Positions 61,691 to 64,000 of a stretch of 64,000 bases of DNA are shown piece by piece. Each line of letters begins with the position of its first letter. Position 1 is the first letter of the stretch. Source of the DNA: Hanleya hanleyi (lineage: Eukaryota > Mollusca > Polyplacophora > Lepidopleurida > Hanleyidae). The stretch covers positions 142,635 to 206,634 of the forward strand of contig JAVTVY010045406.1 in NCBI GenBank assembly GCA_036873755.1. The letters are read 5' to 3'. The translations under genes were made by a program, and so were the position numbers. The notes below the pieces were generated by a model, which saw only the letters and a program-made list of their open reading frames with translations, had not been told where the DNA came from and ran no database searches.

Positions 61691-62659
61691 ACCCTAAAAA
61701 AATTGACACACTTTCAAAACCGATATGTTTACTAGGTCCCGTGGTATGTCGGTCTCACTGTAGTTCACTGAAGTACATATAAAACAGTAACTAACGACGA
61801 ACGCCTAGAGCTGGTCTTAAAACATGTGTATGGACATTCCTTCCTTTGAAATACATGTAATTTTCAAGTTAAGCCGGCACATCCGGAAGTTTTAAGATAT
61901 CGGGTATATCATTATTCACAAAAGTGATGCGAGATGGACTACTGATGAAAAATCATTTAATTTCCCTTCCGGCCATTCAAACTGGAGAATTGCATGTCTA
62001 CCGAGTTACGTTTGCACTCGATCCAGAGAAAATATATCATCGTAAATATACTAATTCTGCAAAGTACTCCAGTGAAATAAGTCATAGCTATTTTCTTTCA
62101 TGATATTATTCATACGGCAGAAATCTTATCCCATAGACTCAGCCTGACACGGAATTGTAGCTGGATGGGATATAATAGCGGCAGAACTGCAGCCTACCCG
62201 AGAATACGGCAAAGAACAGCATAACGTTCTAGCGGCGAACGAATTTGACGGGATCAAAGGGTTGGACGGTAATTTAATTCTTTCTTGAATGTGATGGTGC
62301 TTCACGCTTACTATCGATCTTAATGATAAAGTGATGACTTTTCCCTCTATAAACAACGTCATATCTGCCCCAGTGCAAACACTTTTACACACACACCAAG
62401 GTTAAGTCTCATTCATGAGTTCGTGTGCATTTTTCTTAGCTCCAGACAATGTCATGTGAACTGATCCATGCTGGCTTTGGTAACCCGGAAAATACAGGGA
62501 ATAGCCCTGATCTGAAGCATATTCATGAAAAATCCTATAAAGTATTTAACTTTTTGTTATGTTCTAATTCTAACTATTTAAAGATGATGACAATGTCTAT
62601 CAGTATTATCTAAGCTGGGTGGATGTTGCTGTGCAAAATTCCAGGCTAGAAGAGTTTAA

Positions 62660-63233
62660 CCCTATCTGGCCTGGGCTTTTTGGGACCTGTCCAGGCCTGG
62701 GGGGGTTGGGGGCGGCCCCCCTAATTATTTTTCTTACCCCTTGAGCTAGGGAGCTGAAACTTATCACACTATACCCTTGGGTCAAGCTCTACCAAAATAT
62801 GTAAAAAAATCCAAGATGGCCGCTTTGATGACGTCACAGTGACATCATTTTCAAAAAGCGACCTTTTTTGTCGATTTTTCGGTCGAATTTTCCGAATTTT
62901 TCATTTATGCAATTTTTCCGCAAAAACTGCATGATAAATTAGTAAAAATTAATGTGATGTGGAATAAAATAGCTTTTGCCTACTTTTTATCGCGGAAAAG
63001 CAGAAATTTTGAAGAAATATGACTAAAAAACATCACTTTTCTGGTACCCCACGTGGCCGCCATCTTGAATTTACCCATGATCCGCTGCTCGAGGGGTTAT
63101 GCCAATAGGCTCAAAATGACCCCAATATGATAAACTATAAAGACAAGGAGTTTCAACTCTCCGTTTTTTGTCGTTCCGGAGATAGCGCAGAAAGTTTGGT
63201 AGGGGGGCCAAATCGCTCCCAGGTCAGGTAGGG
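62660..63233 (+). mobile_element. TTAA-flanked MITE, copy 6
   Basis: TTAA at 62656-62659 and 63234-63237; ends CCCTATCTGGCCTGGGCTTT and CCCAGGTCAGGTAGGG. 574 bp, collinear with copy 4 and similar throughout, including AGATGGCCGCTTTGATGACG; the second CRE octamer is mutated (TGACATCA). Confidence 0.88.
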
Positions 63234-63239
63234 TTAAAA

Positions 63240-64000
63240 GAAAATCCTTTTAACCTTCCTTAGAAAGGGAACTACTAGGAACAACACGTAAACTATGGAA
63301 AAGTCCAAAATCGCCAGCGGTCTACAAGTTGCCTAAGACGTCTAGGTTGTTGGGGCCATTGTTTCGCGATGAATCGCGCATAATATTCACCAAAACGGTC
63401 CAGGTTATTGGGGCGGTTATTTGTTTCGAAATAAAGCGCACCAATTATATCCATTTTGAGCATAAAAACGTCCATTTGTTGTTAGAAATCCGTCTTAGAT
63501 TTAGCTGAAGACGAGCATTTAAAATAAACTCGAGTAAAAGAAGGGGGAGACGTTGTTTTAGCCCAACATATGTAGAGTACATATGTCAAATTTTAAACCT
63601 TGCGGGTCGATAGCCCGAATGTTAGTAGAGATAGTTTGCAAATTTCGTGAAAAACCAATCCCCGAAACACAGTCGAAAAAGTTCGCTTCCATCAGTGACC
63701 GCTTTTGACCGCTAAAATTTACCATCTACGAACGACGTAGAAAATAATATCCTCCAGGGAAAGCTTTATTGTTGTAGTGTACGCTTTTATAAAGTAAATG
63801 AATACATGGCTGACTAACTGTTGTCGCCTTTCCGTGAAACGATATGGTGACGAAACAAAGTGTTTATCTAATTACAAGCGTCTAGTCCGTCATTCATAAT
63901 CCAGCCGTCGTCCATTAGAGAATATCCGCGTCCATAAGACAGAATTTTTCAATTAGATGATATGGGTTGTTACCTGATAGTAGTACAAATGAATAATTTC
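63240..64000. other. Intergenic, no supported gene
   Basis: A short duplicated word, TAGGTTGTTGGGGCCATTGTTTCG / CAGGTTATTGGGGCGGTTATTTG-like, occurs near 63342 and 63402. An inverted member of the dispersed repeat family lies at 63888-63945. Nothing else recognised. Confidence 0.5.

Larger units (their letters stand above)
58850..62400. repeat. Degenerate segmental tandem triplication (~1.5-1.65 kb)
   Basis: Shared order in three units: GGAGAAT(C/T)G(T/C)ATG (58858, 61983; part 60048); TTAACGCCTAATT (58967, 60422); CGCTG(A/G)ATGGGA (59039, 60504; 62159 variant); TAGC(A/G)GCGAAC(A/G)AATT (59113, 60576, 62230); GATGGTGTTTCACGCTAGCTATT (59174, 60639; variant 62293); and TCTGCCC(C/T)(A/G)G (59243, 60709, 62366). 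Non-coding. Confidence 0.75.

Overview
The window looks like non-genic, repeat-dominated chromosomal DNA of an invertebrate animal. It holds tens of kilobases of 40-bp satellite, TTAA-flanked miniature inverted-repeat elements (MITEs), three LINE-like 3' tails, TATA-box/AATAAA architecture, and no operons, ribosome binding sites or tRNA/rRNA genes. A marine deuterostome or lophotrochozoan would fit, but nothing here fixes the taxon. I see no confident conventional multi-exon host gene. Nearly all open frames are by-products of repeats. The one exception I would call a gene sits inside a mobile element.

Region 1 (1-26,345) is a satellite domain. Family A is a 40-bp monomer anchored on CTTTGACACTCGACTTCACA, with 27-, 39- and 40-bp variants forming a 106-bp secondary repeat. 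Blocks are punctuated 28 times by a conserved ~115-bp non-monomeric spacer. Four islands (about 17.7, 19.3, 22.0 and 25.6 kb) carry a ~250-bp unique leader followed by an unrelated 40/43-bp minisatellite, family B, which is inverted in the last island. Family B has no stop codon in any minus-strand frame and, because 40 mod 3 = 1, all frames encode the same cyclic 40-residue peptide.

Region 2 (26.35-39.4 kb) is AT-rich intergenic DNA with three LINE-like 3' ends, a 221-bp tandem duplication, a short inverted-repeat element at 32.15-32.45 kb, a very CpG-rich foldback made of GTCGAC/GACGTC/GCGCGACG blocks (33.95-34.23 kb), and degenerate 1.4-1.7-kb segmental tandem copies (34.3-38.5 kb) into which two MITEs have inserted.

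Region 3 (39,445-46,984) is the highlight: a 7.54-kb palindromic (foldback) element with arms of 3.65 and 3.04 kb around an ~850-bp loop. It is flanked by a perfect 8-bp direct repeat TGAGCGCA, and a diverged paralogue of the empty target lies at 50.96-51.04 kb. Each arm carries the same small gene: intact (190 aa) on the right, frameshifted by one base on the left. It encodes a degenerate single C2H2-type finger, an acidic middle and a helical C-terminus. The arms carry arrays of a 153-bp unit centred on TGCGCATGCGCA (NRF-1-like). The loop and promoters carry 14-bp tandem YY1-like boxes, inverted CCAAT boxes, two perfect DR1 nuclear-receptor-like sites and three TATA boxes.

Region 4 (47-64 kb) is intergenic DNA with four more copies of the TTAA-flanked MITE (carrying paired CRE octamers and a YY1-like box), degenerate tandem duplications (2.7-3.1-kb and 1.5-1.65-kb periods), a dispersed family around GACGCGGAAATTC, and a few weak protein-like fragments that I could not assign.
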